From: JAKAGE01 sp035541415
GTDB taxonomy: Bacteria; Patescibacteriota; Minisyncoccia; UBA6257; 2-01-FULL-56-20
Direction: 5' to 3'
Assembly (NCBI GenBank): GCA_035541415.1
Contig: DATKNI010000039.1
Location: 1-39,591, forward strand
Length of the DNA: 39,591 nucleotides
The first letter of the stretch is position 1; each line of letters begins with the position of its first letter. The notes under the pieces are model-generated. The model did not search any database, had not been told where the DNA came from, and worked only from the letters and a program-made list of their open reading frames with translations. This document shows positions 28,448 to 38,200 of the stretch, piece by piece. The translations under genes were made by a program, and so were the position numbers.

Positions 28448-28801
28448 ATGCGTCACTCTAAAGTAGGAAGAAAATTCAGCCGTTTGCGTGGTCCGCGCCG
28501 CGCGTTTTTGCGCAACCTCTCGAACGACTTGATCCGTGCGGGCGCCATTGAAACGACGGAAGCCCGCGCCAAGGAAATCCGCCCGGCGGTGGAACGCCTG
28601 GTGACCTTTGCAAAGAAGCAGACGCTCGCCGCGCGCCGCGTCATCGTGAGCCGCGTTGGCAATCAAAAGATTGCCGACAAGCTTTATGGTGAGTATGGCC
28701 CGCGCTATGCCGGCCGCGCCGGCGGCTACCTCCGCATCGTAAAGCTCGGCAAGAGCCGCAAGCGCGACGGCGCCCAAATGGCCCGCATTGAATTTGTATA
28801 A
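28448..28801 (+). CDS. rplQ: Large ribosomal subunit protein bL17
   Basis: 117 aa, normal length. bL17 lies near the peptide exit tunnel. The start MRHSKVGRKFSRLRGPRRAF and RNLSNDLIRAGAIETTEARA are typical; the C-terminus GGYLRIVKLGKSRKRDGAQM followed by ARIEFV closes the fold. It follows rpoA by 30 nt. Its last codons hold a TATAAT box that may drive rplM. Confidence 0.97.
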   Translation: MRHSKVGRKFSRLRGPRRAFLRNLSNDLIRAGAIETTEARAKEIRPAVERLVTFAKKQTLAARRVIVSRVGNQKIADKLYGEYGPRYAGRAGGYLRIVKLGKSRKRDGAQMARIEFV

Positions 28802-28802
28802 T
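28797..28802 (+). promoter_or_regulatory. Internal TATAAT box before rplM
   Basis: TATAAT over the end of rplQ, 9 nt before ATG 28812. It could give rplM-rpsI a separate leaderless transcript. Confidence 0.45.
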
Positions 28803-28811
28803 ATCGCACCC

Positions 28812-29156
28812 ATGGATTATCACATCGACGCAAAAAACAAAATTTTGGGACGCGTGGCATCTGAGATCGCCTATATTTTGCAGGGCAAAAAGTCAGCCGC
28901 GTACCAGCGCAACCAGGTTGCTGCCGACAAGGTCTACGTAAAGAACGTGGGCGGCCTCGTTGTGACCGGCAAAAAGACCACCGATAAGATCTATCGCCGC
29001 CACACCGGCTACGTCGGCCACATCAAAGAGAAGACATTCAAGGAAGCGATGACGAAAGACCCAAAGTGGGTCCTTCGTCGCGCCGTCCGCAAGATGCTTC
29101 CGCAGAACTTCCTCACCCAGAAGCGCATCAAGAATTTAATTTTTGTTGAAGAATAA
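28812..29156 (+). CDS. rplM: Large ribosomal subunit protein uL13
   Basis: 114 aa; E. coli uL13 is 142 aa, so this is a short form. Seen: YHIDAKNKILGRVASEIAYI, AADKVYVKNVGGLVVTGKK, RRHTGYVGHIKEKTFKEAM, VLRRAVRKMLPQN. The C-terminal extension of longer homologues is missing. ATG 28812 was chosen, not 28788, because the latter lies inside rplQ and adds eight unrelated residues, and because a TATAAT box is correctly placed. rpsI follows, the standard pair. Confidence 0.95.
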   Translation: MDYHIDAKNKILGRVASEIAYILQGKKSAAYQRNQVAADKVYVKNVGGLVVTGKKTTDKIYRRHTGYVGHIKEKTFKEAMTKDPKWVLRRAVRKMLPQNFLTQKRIKNLIFVEE

Positions 29157-29173
29157 TTTCCACGAATTAATCC

Positions 29174-29638
29174 ATGGCAACCACCAAAGAAACAACCCAG
29201 CACCACTCGACCGCAAAAGCGCCTCGTTCGACCACTCACAAAGTGAGTGGCGCTCCGCGCTACACGGAAGCGGTCGGCCGCCGCAAGACGGCGATCGCCC
29301 GCGTCCGCATCATGCCCGGCACCGGCAAGATGACGGTGAATGAGAAAGACATAAAAACATATTTTGCCTCCGCCCGCCTTGTTGCCGCTGCGCGCGCGCC
29401 ATTTGAACAATTGAAGATCGCCGACATGGACGCGAGCGTCCACATCTCCGGCGGCGGGTTGCACTCGCAGGCAGAAGCCATCCGCCTCGGCCTCTCCCGC
29501 GCGATCGTCCTCAAAGACGCCGAATGGAAGCCGCGCCTCCGCACGATCGGCTTCATGACCCGCGACTCCCGCATGGTTGAACGCAAGAAGTACGGCAAGA
29601 AGAAAGCAAGACGTTCACCACAGTGGGCGAAAAGGTAA
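29174..29638 (+). CDS. rpsI: Small ribosomal subunit protein uS9
   Basis: 154 aa. uS9 reaches with its C-terminal tail toward the P-site tRNA. Residues 1-30 are an extra polar region rich in Thr; then YTEAVGRRKTAIARVRIMPG, GGGLHSQAEAIRLGLSRAI and TRDSRMVERKKYGKKKARRS. The tip reads PQWAKR where E. coli has QFSKR: the last Lys-Arg are kept. It is the last gene of the operon. Confidence 0.96.
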   Translation: MATTKETTQHHSTAKAPRSTTHKVSGAPRYTEAVGRRKTAIARVRIMPGTGKMTVNEKDIKTYFASARLVAAARAPFEQLKIADMDASVHISGGGLHSQAEAIRLGLSRAIVLKDAEWKPRLRTIGFMTRDSRMVERKKYGKKKARRSPQWAKR

Positions 29639-29663
29639 AGATGCAAAAATTGCACATGCAAAA

Positions 29664-29688
29664 ACACCCCAGAGAATATCTGGGGTGT
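29664..29688 (+). terminator. Hairpin after rpsI
   Basis: ACACCCCAGA (29664-29673) pairs with TCTGGGGTGT (29679-29688). A strong stem but without a good T run, so it may be a processing or RNA-stabilising hairpin rather than a classic terminator. Confidence 0.6.
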
Positions 29689-29827
29689 AGTGTATGTGTT
29701 CGGAAGCTGAATAGACAATTTATCTTCGCGATGGGATGGATGGCGGTGTTCTCTCAAGGGATTACACTCTAATCAATGGTTTCCCCTCCTATATACAGAT
29801 AGGTTCATTTTCTCCTATATATCTTCC
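29689..29827. other. Intergenic stretch without a recognisable gene
   Basis: AT-richer sequence with two copies of CCTATATA (around 29789 and 29815). No supported ORF, promoter pair or hairpin was found. Confidence 0.5.
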
Positions 29828-29904
29828 GCGGTGGACGCACGGGGAGTTGAACCCCGCGAATTTCGATGTCAAAGCGAAATCGGTGACCGCACTACGCCCA
29901 CCGC
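29828..29904 (-). tRNA. tRNA-like element 2 (anticodon possibly GAC, Val), atypical D-arm
   Basis: Same design as the element at 11785-11862. Core 29832-29899 (68 nt): acceptor GGGCGTA/TGCGTCC with G3-U70 and A73, a T-arm CGGGG-TTCAACT-CCCCG, and a mini D hairpin CGG-TCA-CCG. The anticodon arm TTTCG/CGAAA has a 9-nt loop CTTTGACAT, in which U33 before GAC would read valine codons. The acceptor continues outward through GCGGT/ACCGC to 12 pairs. CCA is not encoded after A73. It is not a standard cloverleaf; it may be a divergent tRNA or a separate class of tRNA-like RNA. Confidence 0.5.
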
Positions 29905-29949
29905 AAGCACACAGTAGCAGGCTCACATTAAATAATTTTTAAATGCGAC

Positions 29950-30031
29950 TTGATAGTCTCGACTTTTTTGTTATATTAATATAGTCAAGGCGAAATCGAA
30001 GAAGACAGCCCCGGAAAGCGGAGCTGTTTTT
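29950..30031 (+). ncRNA. Short promoter-terminator unit, possible RNA of about 50 nt
   Basis: TTGATA (29950-29955), 16-nt spacer, TATATT (29972-29977); start near 29984. A terminator follows at once: ACAGC (30005-30009) with GCTGT (30023-30027) and CCG/CGG inside, then TTTTT. No ORF fits between them. Expression is inferred only from the signals. Confidence 0.4.
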
Positions 30032-30135
30032 GTTATAGTCTTGGGGATGGATGCAGTTATAGCAAGCGCACCACGGATCATGAATCATCATGGTAATATA
30101 TTGAAGATGCGGATGTTCCGCTGAAACCAATCACT

Positions 30136-30660
30136 ATGAACCTCAAAGAAATCGGCAAACTCCTGGTCGCCCTGATTGTTGCAGAAGCCGCCGGAATTAT
30201 TGGCGCCCTATTCACTACTCCTGCAATTTCCACGTGGTACGCGCCGCTCGTAAAGGCACCACTCAATCCGCCGTCGTGGGTTTTTGGGCCGGTCTGGACG
30301 ACGCTCTACGCCCTCCTGGGAATTGCTCTTTATATTGTGTGGCACAACGGATGGCGCGTGCGGAACCAGATCGTCAAAGCAAAAAAGCGCGCATGGAATC
30401 GGTGGTCGGAACAATTTTGGGTCGGCGACTGGCAAAAACAAAATATCATTGCCGTTTTTGCGGTGCAATGGATTCTGAATGTTGGTTGGTCAATCATCTT
30501 TTTTGGGCTGCACCAACCCGGATGGGCATTCTTTGAAATCATCGCGCTATGGATATCGATCGTATATGTGATGGTCAACTTTTACAGGGTTTCCAAAGCG
30601 GCGGCGTGGATTTTGCTGCCATATCTGGTGTGGGTCAGTTTTGCGGCGTACCTCAACTAG
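30136..30660 (+). CDS. tspO: TspO/MBR family membrane protein
   Basis: 174 aa with five hydrophobic segments, the TspO fold. TspO binds porphyrins and other hydrophobic ligands and is tied to stress and light or oxygen responses in some bacteria. Family words: WYAPLVKAPLNPPSWVFGPV followed by WTTLYALLGIALY, then VQWILNVGWSIIFFG and the end LLPYLVWVSFAAYLN. Slightly longer than usual (about 155-160 aa) because of a basic loop, VKAKKRAWNRWSEQFW, after the second helix. No SD site. It stands alone between the ribosomal operon and the surface-protein genes. Confidence 0.92.
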   Translation: MNLKEIGKLLVALIVAEAAGIIGALFTTPAISTWYAPLVKAPLNPPSWVFGPVWTTLYALLGIALYIVWHNGWRVRNQIVKAKKRAWNRWSEQFWVGDWQKQNIIAVFAVQWILNVGWSIIFFGLHQPGWAFFEIIALWISIVYVMVNFYRVSKAAAWILLPYLVWVSFAAYLN

Positions 30661-30702
30661 TTTGTTTGGATCGGAAATTAAAAAAATAAAACGGCCACGC
30701 CT

Positions 30703-33700
30703 ATGGAAGCCATTGCGCCAGTGTATAAAAAAATCGCATTAGCAGGCGTGTTGGCGCTCGTTGCTGTTTTTGTTGCGTTTTTGCCGAGCGCAAAAGCTTC
30801 CATTGCTTTTGTCCAAGCGGTTGATACTGGGCCTGCGCTAACATCAGGAAATCCGAGTTTGCATTTCACGAGCAACAATACTGCCGGTAATACGATTATC
30901 GTCTGGGTCACGTGGCAGCAAAATGTTTCATTCTCCGTGAGCGACTCGCAGGGCAACACCTATACCTTGATACCTGCCACCAAATCACCGACCCCCGGCG
31001 GTTTTTTCGCCGAGATGGCATATGCTTCGAATATTAAAGGAGGGAACAATACGGTTACCGTTTCATATGGCGGCACGGTGTGGAACCAATATACCATCGC
31101 TGCGGAATATAGCGGCATTGCCGCGACGAACGCGCTCGACCAAGCCACATCCGCCGCATCCAAAACCACGCCGACGGTGGGCCCGATGACGACGCTTCAA
31201 AACGGAGACCTCGTCGTGGGAGCGTTTTATAACGACAACGGGACGGGAGGCACGTGGACTGCAGGATCGGGTTTCACGAGCCGATCGACCGTGATGGTAG
31301 CCGCCTATTTTGAAGACACGATCCAGGCGTCGGCCGGTTCAATCACTGCCACCGCTTCGCATCTTGGCAGCCTTTTTGATGGATCGCTTGCCGCGTTCAT
31401 TCCTGCATCCGGCGGCGGTGGTGGCGGAGGAGGTGGAGGCGGGGGCGGAAGCGGCGGCCCGACAACCTATTATATTGATTGCCAGTCCGGAAACGATGCC
31501 AATAATGGGACGTCAAAAAGCACGCCATGGCTTCGGCAACCCTATATGTACGGCTTTGGCGGCAGCTACACGCATCATGCCGGCGACCAATTTATATTTA
31601 AAGGAGGCGTGACGTGCCCGAATAGCTACTTCCCGATCGTTCCCGTTTCTGGCGGAGCCTCGGGAACTCCGGATTATTATGGCGTTGATAAAACATGGTA
31701 CGCCGGTTCGGCGTGGACGCGTCCGATTTTTGATATGCAGGGCAAGGTGCTTGCGAATAGTGCGAACAACAATGAAATCGATCTCACCATCAACCGGCCG
31801 AGCTATATAACCATCGACAACATCGAATTTAAGGGGCACTACTGGTCGGGGACGTATGCCTGGAACCAGAATTTTACCATCGATGCCGCATCGGGAGGAA
31901 TCGCGGGCATCACGGTGGAAAATTGTTATTTCCACGGCTGGACGCACGCGCTCACGCCATTCACGCCGGACAGTTATAAAATTTTGGTTGGTTATTATGA
32001 TCCGGGCGACATGAATGCGGACAATAATACGTTCAGCGATGCCGACGGCGATGGCGTGAGCGGCGAAGCAGCCTACGGCGGCATCGTCAATTTTACGAAC
32101 AGCGTTATCCACGACATGTCGAATGCCGTGGTTGGCACATTTCGGCAGGTGAGCGGAAACCTCATCTATAATATCCACAATTCGTATGACAATACGACCT
32201 ACGATCCGACTCAGGCAAACCACATGAATAACATTGAGGTATGGTCGCTGTGGGGCGATGCGAGCCCGGAACTGGTTTTCAATAATGTCGTCCATAACTC
32301 CGACAGCGGCGTCTATCCTTTGCCCATGGGTGCCGGGTTCGGCAACGGCACATTCGGCACTGAATATGTTTTTAACAATGTTTTCTATGGATTGAGCTAC
32401 CCGACACCGGCCGATTTGGACGGCAGCTGCAGTGCGAGCACATACGGCGGATCGTGCACCCCGAGCATGTGGCCCACCTACATTTGGAACAATACGTTTT
32501 CGGCCGACGGCGTCCCTAATACGCCGTGCTTCCGGGTTGTGAACCGCGGCACCGGAAACTGGGGGACTGTCGACATGCGGAATAACCAGTGCGTGAGCAA
32601 CGGGGGACTCATAAGCTACGATTCCGGCGTCGGTATAAATAATTTTATAAATTCCAACAACGTAACCATGTCCATTGCTTCGGCAACGAGCTACGGCTAC
32701 ACGTCTTCAAACCAGTTTCAACCCACGACGGGGAGCAATCCGACCGTCGGGGCCGGGGTAAATCTTTCGGCGCAATGCACCGGAGTGTTTTCGCCGCTCT
32801 GCTCCGACGTTTTGGGTGCGGCACGCCCGTCTGCGGGCGCATGGGACGTTGGAGCCTACCAATATGCCGGAGCCCGCGATACGCAGGCGCCGACGATTCC
32901 CCAGGGGCTCGCCGTTACGGGCACGACAACGTCTACCGTTTCGCTTTCATGGAGCGCCTCAACGGACAACGTTGGCGTTGCCGGATACAAGATATACCAA
33001 AGCGGCATCCAGATCGGCACGACAGCCGTCACGGCATACACCGTTGCGGGCCTCTCTCCGTCAACCAGTTACAGCTTTACCGTATCTGCGTATGACGCCG
33101 CCGGAAATGCGTCTGTGCAATCATCGGCAGTTGGCGCAACCACGCAAGCATCAAATCCCCAAGTGCTCTATGTCCGCATCGGAGCCGCCGGGAACGGATC
33201 GGGATCCGATTGGACAAACGCCCTGCCCGACTTTCCGAGCACGATGATCCGCGGCGTCACATATTATGTCGCTGCCGGAAATTACGGTTCATATCTTTTT
33301 AATACTCCCGAATCGGGGACGTCGGTCATCACCATCAAAAAAGCGACGGCTGCCGACCACGGGACGTCGGTTGGCTGGAACAGTGCCTATGGCACCGGCC
33401 AGGCAATTTTCGGCAATTCGCGTTACATACAAAGCTATTGGAACTTCTCAGGCATTGATTTCAGCACTGGCTATTGGGTTTTTGATGGCAACACCGGATC
33501 GGGGAATGCTTCGACAAGCTATGGGTTCACCTTCAAACCCGATATGAGCGGATCGGATGAATCATATCTTCAGATCAATGCCGCGCAGACAAAAACATTC
33601 TACGGCATGGCAATCAGGCATGTTGCGGTTTCATGTTCCGGGCTCGCCACCAACCAGGAGATCGGCATCTCGGGCGGATCGCAGGCGGACGTGGAAAGCC

Positions 33701-35238
33701 CCGTGCTCCAATATTTCTTTGTCGATAACTGCCAGGTGGCCGTGTATACCTTTGGCAATAACTGGCTCGTTGCCAACGGCTACTTTGGACGGCAATGGTC
33801 AACGTCGACCCATCATGGCGTTCCGGTGCAGGACAGCTACTCAACCAACACGACATTCAAAGACAATATTCTCACGCAGTGCCAGTACATTTGCGTCGAA
33901 GGCGAGACCGGCGGAGTGTTCTACGACAATATCTTCAACTTCACGACGCCATTTTCTACGCCGGAAGGGATCATCTCGGGCTCTTCCAACCAACCGGTGC
34001 TGAATGCGGGCATCTATCACAACACGGTACTCAACAGCTCCGCTCCAATCCTGTGGCAGCAGAGCGTCTCGACTGCCGGTGCCATGGGCAACATCGTGGA
34101 AAATAATCTTTTCTATAATTCCAACGGCAGTTTACCACTCAATGGCGGCGGCGCGATCACGCACGGCTACAATACGTTTTACCAATCAAATTCCATCGAC
34201 GCTGCCGCGACCGACCGCGTGAATGCAAGCGGAAACCCATTCGTCAATCTCGCCGGATCAGATTTTCATCTCACGGGAAATCTCCAGCCAGGAATCGCTC
34301 TCGGTTCTCCATATAACATCGACTACGACGGCGTGACGCGAAGCAATTGGGACGCGGGTGCATATGAATATGTTTCTTCCGGTGGCTCCGGCTCCGGCGG
34401 CGGTTCTGGCGGCGACACCACGCCTCCCTCGGTTGCCATTGCTTCCCCCTCAAACAACCAGACCGTTTCCGGAAGCATCACGATCCAAGGGAATGCTTCA
34501 GACAATGTGCTTGTCTCTACCGTCCAGCTTTCGCTTGATGGAGGAAATTACTTCACGATCTCCGGCACCACCAGCTGGACATATTCCCTTGATACCACAA
34601 CGCTTGCCAACGGGAACCATACGATCCAAGCCAAAGCGACTGATTCATCAAACAATACGGCCATCACAAGCCTTGTGACCATCAACGTACAGAACCAGAC
34701 AAGTAGTGGAGGTGGTGGCGGAGGTTCATCTGGCGGCGGCGGTTCATCGGGAGGCGGCGGAAGTGGCGGAGGTTCGAGTGGTTCATCAGGCGGTGGCGGA
34801 TCAAGCGGCAGTGGTTCATCTGGTGGTTCCGGAGGAAGCTCTGGCGGCTCTTCCGGTGGTTCCGGTGGCAGTTCATCCGGTTCTTCTTCCTCTTCGACCC
34901 TCCCTACCTCCCAATCCGGCCTTGAAGCCTTGCTCCAATCCCTCATTGCAGAACTCCAGGCACTGATCAACCAATTGAACCATCAACTCGTAGCAAGCTT
35001 CACCCGGAATCTCACCCTGGGGAGCTACGGCCAGGACGTCAAGAATCTCCAGCTCTTCCTCAATGACAACGGCTATACGATATCCCCAAGTGGGGCCGGA
35101 TCTCCCGGCAATGAAGTCATGTACTTTGGCGCGAAGACTCAAGCGGCCTTAGCCAAATGGCAGGCAGCCAATGGCATCACCCCCGCATCAGGCATCTTGG
35201 GACCGAAGACGAGAGCGTATATGCAGGGGAAGTGGTAG
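30703..35238 (+). CDS. Giant secreted beta-helix protein with PG-binding domain, 1511 aa
   Basis: A signal peptide (residues 1-32, basic then hydrophobic, cut after AKA) leads to: a beta-sandwich-like domain (33-235); a poly-Gly linker (237-252); a right-handed parallel beta-helix of the pectate-lyase type (about 254-725, many Asn-rich turns); an FN3 domain (726-815, QGLAVTGTTTSTVSLSWSAS); a second beta-helix (820-1224); a bacterial Ig-like domain (1238-1330, PPSVAIASPSNNQTVSGSI); a long Gly/Ser linker (1335-1399); a short helix; and a C-terminal PG_binding_1 domain (1434-1511, YGQDVKNLQLFLNDNGY and FGAKTQAALAKWQ). This suggests a wall-bound adhesin or glycan-binding/degrading protein. No catalytic residues could be identified. 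Confidence 0.9.
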   Translation: MEAIAPVYKKIALAGVLALVAVFVAFLPSAKASIAFVQAVDTGPALTSGNPSLHFTSNNTAGNTIIVWVTWQQNVSFSVSDSQGNTYTLIPATKSPTPGGFFAEMAYASNIKGGNNTVTVSYGGTVWNQYTIAAEYSGIAATNALDQATSAASKTTPTVGPMTTLQNGDLVVGAFYNDNGTGGTWTAGSGFTSRSTVMVAAYFEDTIQASAGSITATASHLGSLFDGSLAAFIPASGGGGGGGGGGGGGSGGPTTYYIDCQSGNDANNGTSKSTPWLRQPYMYGFGGSYTHHAGDQFIFKGGVTCPNSYFPIVPVSGGASGTPDYYGVDKTWYAGSAWTRPIFDMQGKVLANSANNNEIDLTINRPSYITIDNIEFKGHYWSGTYAWNQNFTIDAASGGIAGITVENCYFHGWTHALTPFTPDSYKILVGYYDPGDMNADNNTFSDADGDGVSGEAAYGGIVNFTNSVIHDMSNAVVGTFRQVSGNLIYNIHNSYDNTTYDPTQANHMNNIEVWSLWGDASPELVFNNVVHNSDSGVYPLPMGAGFGNGTFGTEYVFNNVFYGLSYPTPADLDGSCSASTYGGSCTPSMWPTYIWNNTFSADGVPNTPCFRVVNRGTGNWGTVDMRNNQCVSNGGLISYDSGVGINNFINSNNVTMSIASATSYGYTSSNQFQPTTGSNPTVGAGVNLSAQCTGVFSPLCSDVLGAARPSAGAWDVGAYQYAGARDTQAPTIPQGLAVTGTTTSTVSLSWSASTDNVGVAGYKIYQSGIQIGTTAVTAYTVAGLSPSTSYSFTVSAYDAAGNASVQSSAVGATTQASNPQVLYVRIGAAGNGSGSDWTNALPDFPSTMIRGVTYYVAAGNYGSYLFNTPESGTSVITIKKATAADHGTSVGWNSAYGTGQAIFGNSRYIQSYWNFSGIDFSTGYWVFDGNTGSGNASTSYGFTFKPDMSGSDESYLQINAAQTKTFYGMAIRHVAVSCSGLATNQEIGISGGSQADVESPVLQYFFVDNCQVAVYTFGNNWLVANGYFGRQWSTSTHHGVPVQDSYSTNTTFKDNILTQCQYICVEGETGGVFYDNIFNFTTPFSTPEGIISGSSNQPVLNAGIYHNTVLNSSAPILWQQSVSTAGAMGNIVENNLFYNSNGSLPLNGGGAITHGYNTFYQSNSIDAAATDRVNASGNPFVNLAGSDFHLTGNLQPGIALGSPYNIDYDGVTRSNWDAGAYEYVSSGGSGSGGGSGGDTTPPSVAIASPSNNQTVSGSITIQGNASDNVLVSTVQLSLDGGNYFTISGTTSWTYSLDTTTLANGNHTIQAKATDSSNNTAITSLVTINVQNQTSSGGGGGGSSGGGGSSGGGGSGGGSSGSSGGGGSSGSGSSGGSGGSSGGSSGGSGGSSSGSSSSSTLPTSQSGLEALLQSLIAELQALINQLNHQLVASFTRNLTLGSYGQDVKNLQLFLNDNGYTISPSGAGSPGNEVMYFGAKTQAALAKWQAANGITPASGILGPKTRAYMQGKW
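31411..31458 (+). repeat. Poly-glycine codon tract
   Basis: GGN codons in a row encoding the linker between the first domain and the first beta-helix of the 1511-aa protein. Low-complexity G-rich DNA, prone to slippage. Confidence 0.8.
34705..34900 (+). repeat. Gly/Ser linker repeat
   Basis: About 65 codons of GGN, TCN and AGY coding for a flexible linker before the PG-binding domain. The repeat also keeps the opposite strand open as a Pro/Glu-rich frame, which was rejected as a gene. Confidence 0.85.
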
Positions 35239-35271
35239 AGGAGATCAGCAGTAATCTGCTAAAATGAAGGA

Positions 35272-38200
35272 ATGAAGCTTCGCTTCTTTCTTGCATCCCT
35301 TTTGGGATCCGCTCTTCTTATCATCCAGAGCATCATAGTACCTCATGCTTATGCGGCAGCTTCCAATATCTATATCGCCCAAACTGCGGCAGGATCGGCG
35401 AATGGCACAAGTTGCGCCAATGCCTATGCGTTGAGCTTTTTCAACGCGAGCAATAACTGGGGGAATGGAGCGAGCCAGATCGGACCAGGGACCACCGTGC
35501 ACTTGTGCGGAACATTTACCGCACCGGCGGGGGCGAGCGGATATATTGATTTTCAAAATGGTGGATTGTCCGGCAACCCGATAACGCTTCTCTTTGAACC
35601 GAATGCCGTTCTCCAGGCGCCATATTGGGGACCGGACGGAGCGATCTTTGGCGGATGGTCAAACGCAAACATCGTCATTAATGGCGGCACAAACGGAGCC
35701 GTACAATCGACTGCAAATGGAACCGCTCTCGCCAATCAATTTAATTATGGAGGAGCCGGAGGGCCTGTCGGTGTTTTGGCGCCCGGAGGATCGGTGACCA
35801 TAAAAAATCTTACGATTTCAAATCTTTATGTCCATGCAGGCCTCCAGGCGATCACGAGCATTTCATCATCAGGCGGCACCACCGTTTCGGTTTCGCTCGC
35901 AAACGCCCCACAACTCATCATCGGCGGCTATATTTCTGTTCTTGGAGTGACGAACAGCTCATTTAATACGCCGAACTGTAATTCCAACGGGAATGCTTCG
36001 TCGGTTTGTGCACTTGTGTCGGGCATCTCCGGATCGTCGGTAACCCTCACGTATCCCTCGTCGGTTCCGTCAGGGTCCAGTTCGGGTGGCTATATCGTCG
36101 ATCCAAACGGCGGTGGGGCGAGCGCCATCACCGTCGGTGGATCGAACGATGTTGTTTCAAACAATACAATCCATGATACCCGTTGGGGCATCAACTATTC
36201 GGGTTCCGGCTGTTATTCGAACCCGTGCAGCAACATAACCATAAACGGCAACACCCTTTGGAACGTGGACCATGGCATTTCTGTCGGCGATGACGACAAC
36301 GGGTCAAACTCAAACCCCATGACATTGAATGGCCCGGTTCTCATTTATGGCAACACGATCCATGACTATGGTAACTGGGATACGTTCTCCATTGATTTGT
36401 ATCATCATGACGGCATCCACCTTTGGACTAATGACGAAGAATCATCCATCAACTCTTCTAATATTTATAATAATTACATTTACGGGGAGTCGGGGTACAA
36501 CGACAATACCGATATTTTCCTGAATTGCGACGCAGGAGGATGCACCATCAATTCAAATATCTATAACAATGTGATCGCGCATCCAGCGTCGGTCTATAGC
36601 CCTGCGGATGGCTATGTCGCAACAGGCCAAGGCGGATCGGCGAATTTTTATAACAATACTGTTATGGGGTTTTGTACTACGGCAGGCGGATCTACCTACA
36701 ACTGCCCCACGGGATTCGATACGGGCGACAACCTTTCGACCGTAAAAAATAATATTTTTACCACGCTTGGCGGTGCGTTAGGGTGCAACGCGAGCACCTG
36801 CAATTCGATAACAAGCGATTACGATGATTTTTGGAATGTTGGACAGTTCGGCGCTGTCTCTGGTCCTGGGAACCTCTCCAATCTGCAAGGAATTGGCGAA
36901 GAAGCTCACGGAGTATCAAATTATGTGAGCGCCTACAACGAAAAGGAAACGGGAACGACCGTAACGCTTACGCTTGGAACGCCCATTACGCTTCCTTCGG
37001 GCTATTCAACTTCAAGCCTCATAGGAACGCAGGTTGTAATCACGGGCTATGAAGGGGGATGCGATCCATATAATGGCACATGGGCATTAACTGCAATTCC
37101 CAACGCAACTACAATCCAATACACCGATTCCACGACAGGACTTGGCGGCGGTTGTTATGGGTCAGGGAGAAATACCAGCGCCCTTTTTAAATCAATTGTA
37201 GGAAATCCGTCGCTTACGGCGTCTTACTATATTAGTTCAGCTGGCACGAGCGCCGCGTCGGGCGCAGGCGCCAATCTCACCTCGCTCGGCATCGCGTCGC
37301 TTGACGCGGACGCGGCCGGCGTCTCCCGCCCCTCTTCCGGCGCCTGGGACATCGGTGCGTATCAATTTGCTTCCGGCGGCGGAGGCGACACCACCCCTCC
37401 TTCGGTTGCCATTTCCTCTCCGTCGAACAACGCCACCGTTTCATCAACTATTACCATTTCCGGAACCTCTTCAGACAATGTATCCGTCTCGTCCGTTGCC
37501 ATCTCAATTGATGGAGGGGCGTATTCCAATGCCAATGGCACGACGAGCTGGAGTTTCAGCTGGAATACGACCGGGGTATCCAATGGAAGCCATACGATTA
37601 CCGCAAAAGCCACCGATTCATCGGGCAATACCAATACCTCGCAAATCACGGTTACTGTGGCGAACAATGCCAGTGGCAACATCTATATCTCCCAAAGCGG
37701 TAGTGGCACCGGATCCGGTTCCGACTGCAGCAATACCCACCCTGTTTCCTGGTTCAACGCCTCGGGCAACTGGGGGAGCAATGCCGGACAGATCGGACCC
37801 GGGACCACTGTGCACTTGTGCGGGACATTCACGGCGCCTGCAGGCACCAGCAATTATCTCACATTTCAGGGCGGCGGCACTTCGGGAAATCCGATCACGC
37901 TCAAATTCGAATCGGGGGCTCTTATTCAGGCGCCGTATTGGTCGGGGGCGGCCATCGATCTTACGAGTAAATCGTATGTCACGGTTGACGGCGGCACAAA
38001 CGGAACCATCCAGGCAACGGCAAACGGAACCAACTTGGCGAATCAACAGGACAATGGCGAATGTATCAATAACGGTTTTCCGGCGAGCGTTTCCACAAAT
38101 GTAACGGTTCAGAACGTGACGTGTCAGAACCTGTACGTTGACGCTTCGCTGGCGGACAACGGTGGCGAAGATACGTATGGTTTTGACATTTGGAATGTGA

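Noticed and set aside
28788..28811. Upstream start for rplM
   Set aside because: Adds eight residues not seen in uL13 and overlaps rplQ.
34548..34970. Pro/Glu-rich minus-strand frame
   Set aside because: Produced by the Gly/Ser codon repeat of the surface protein on the other strand.
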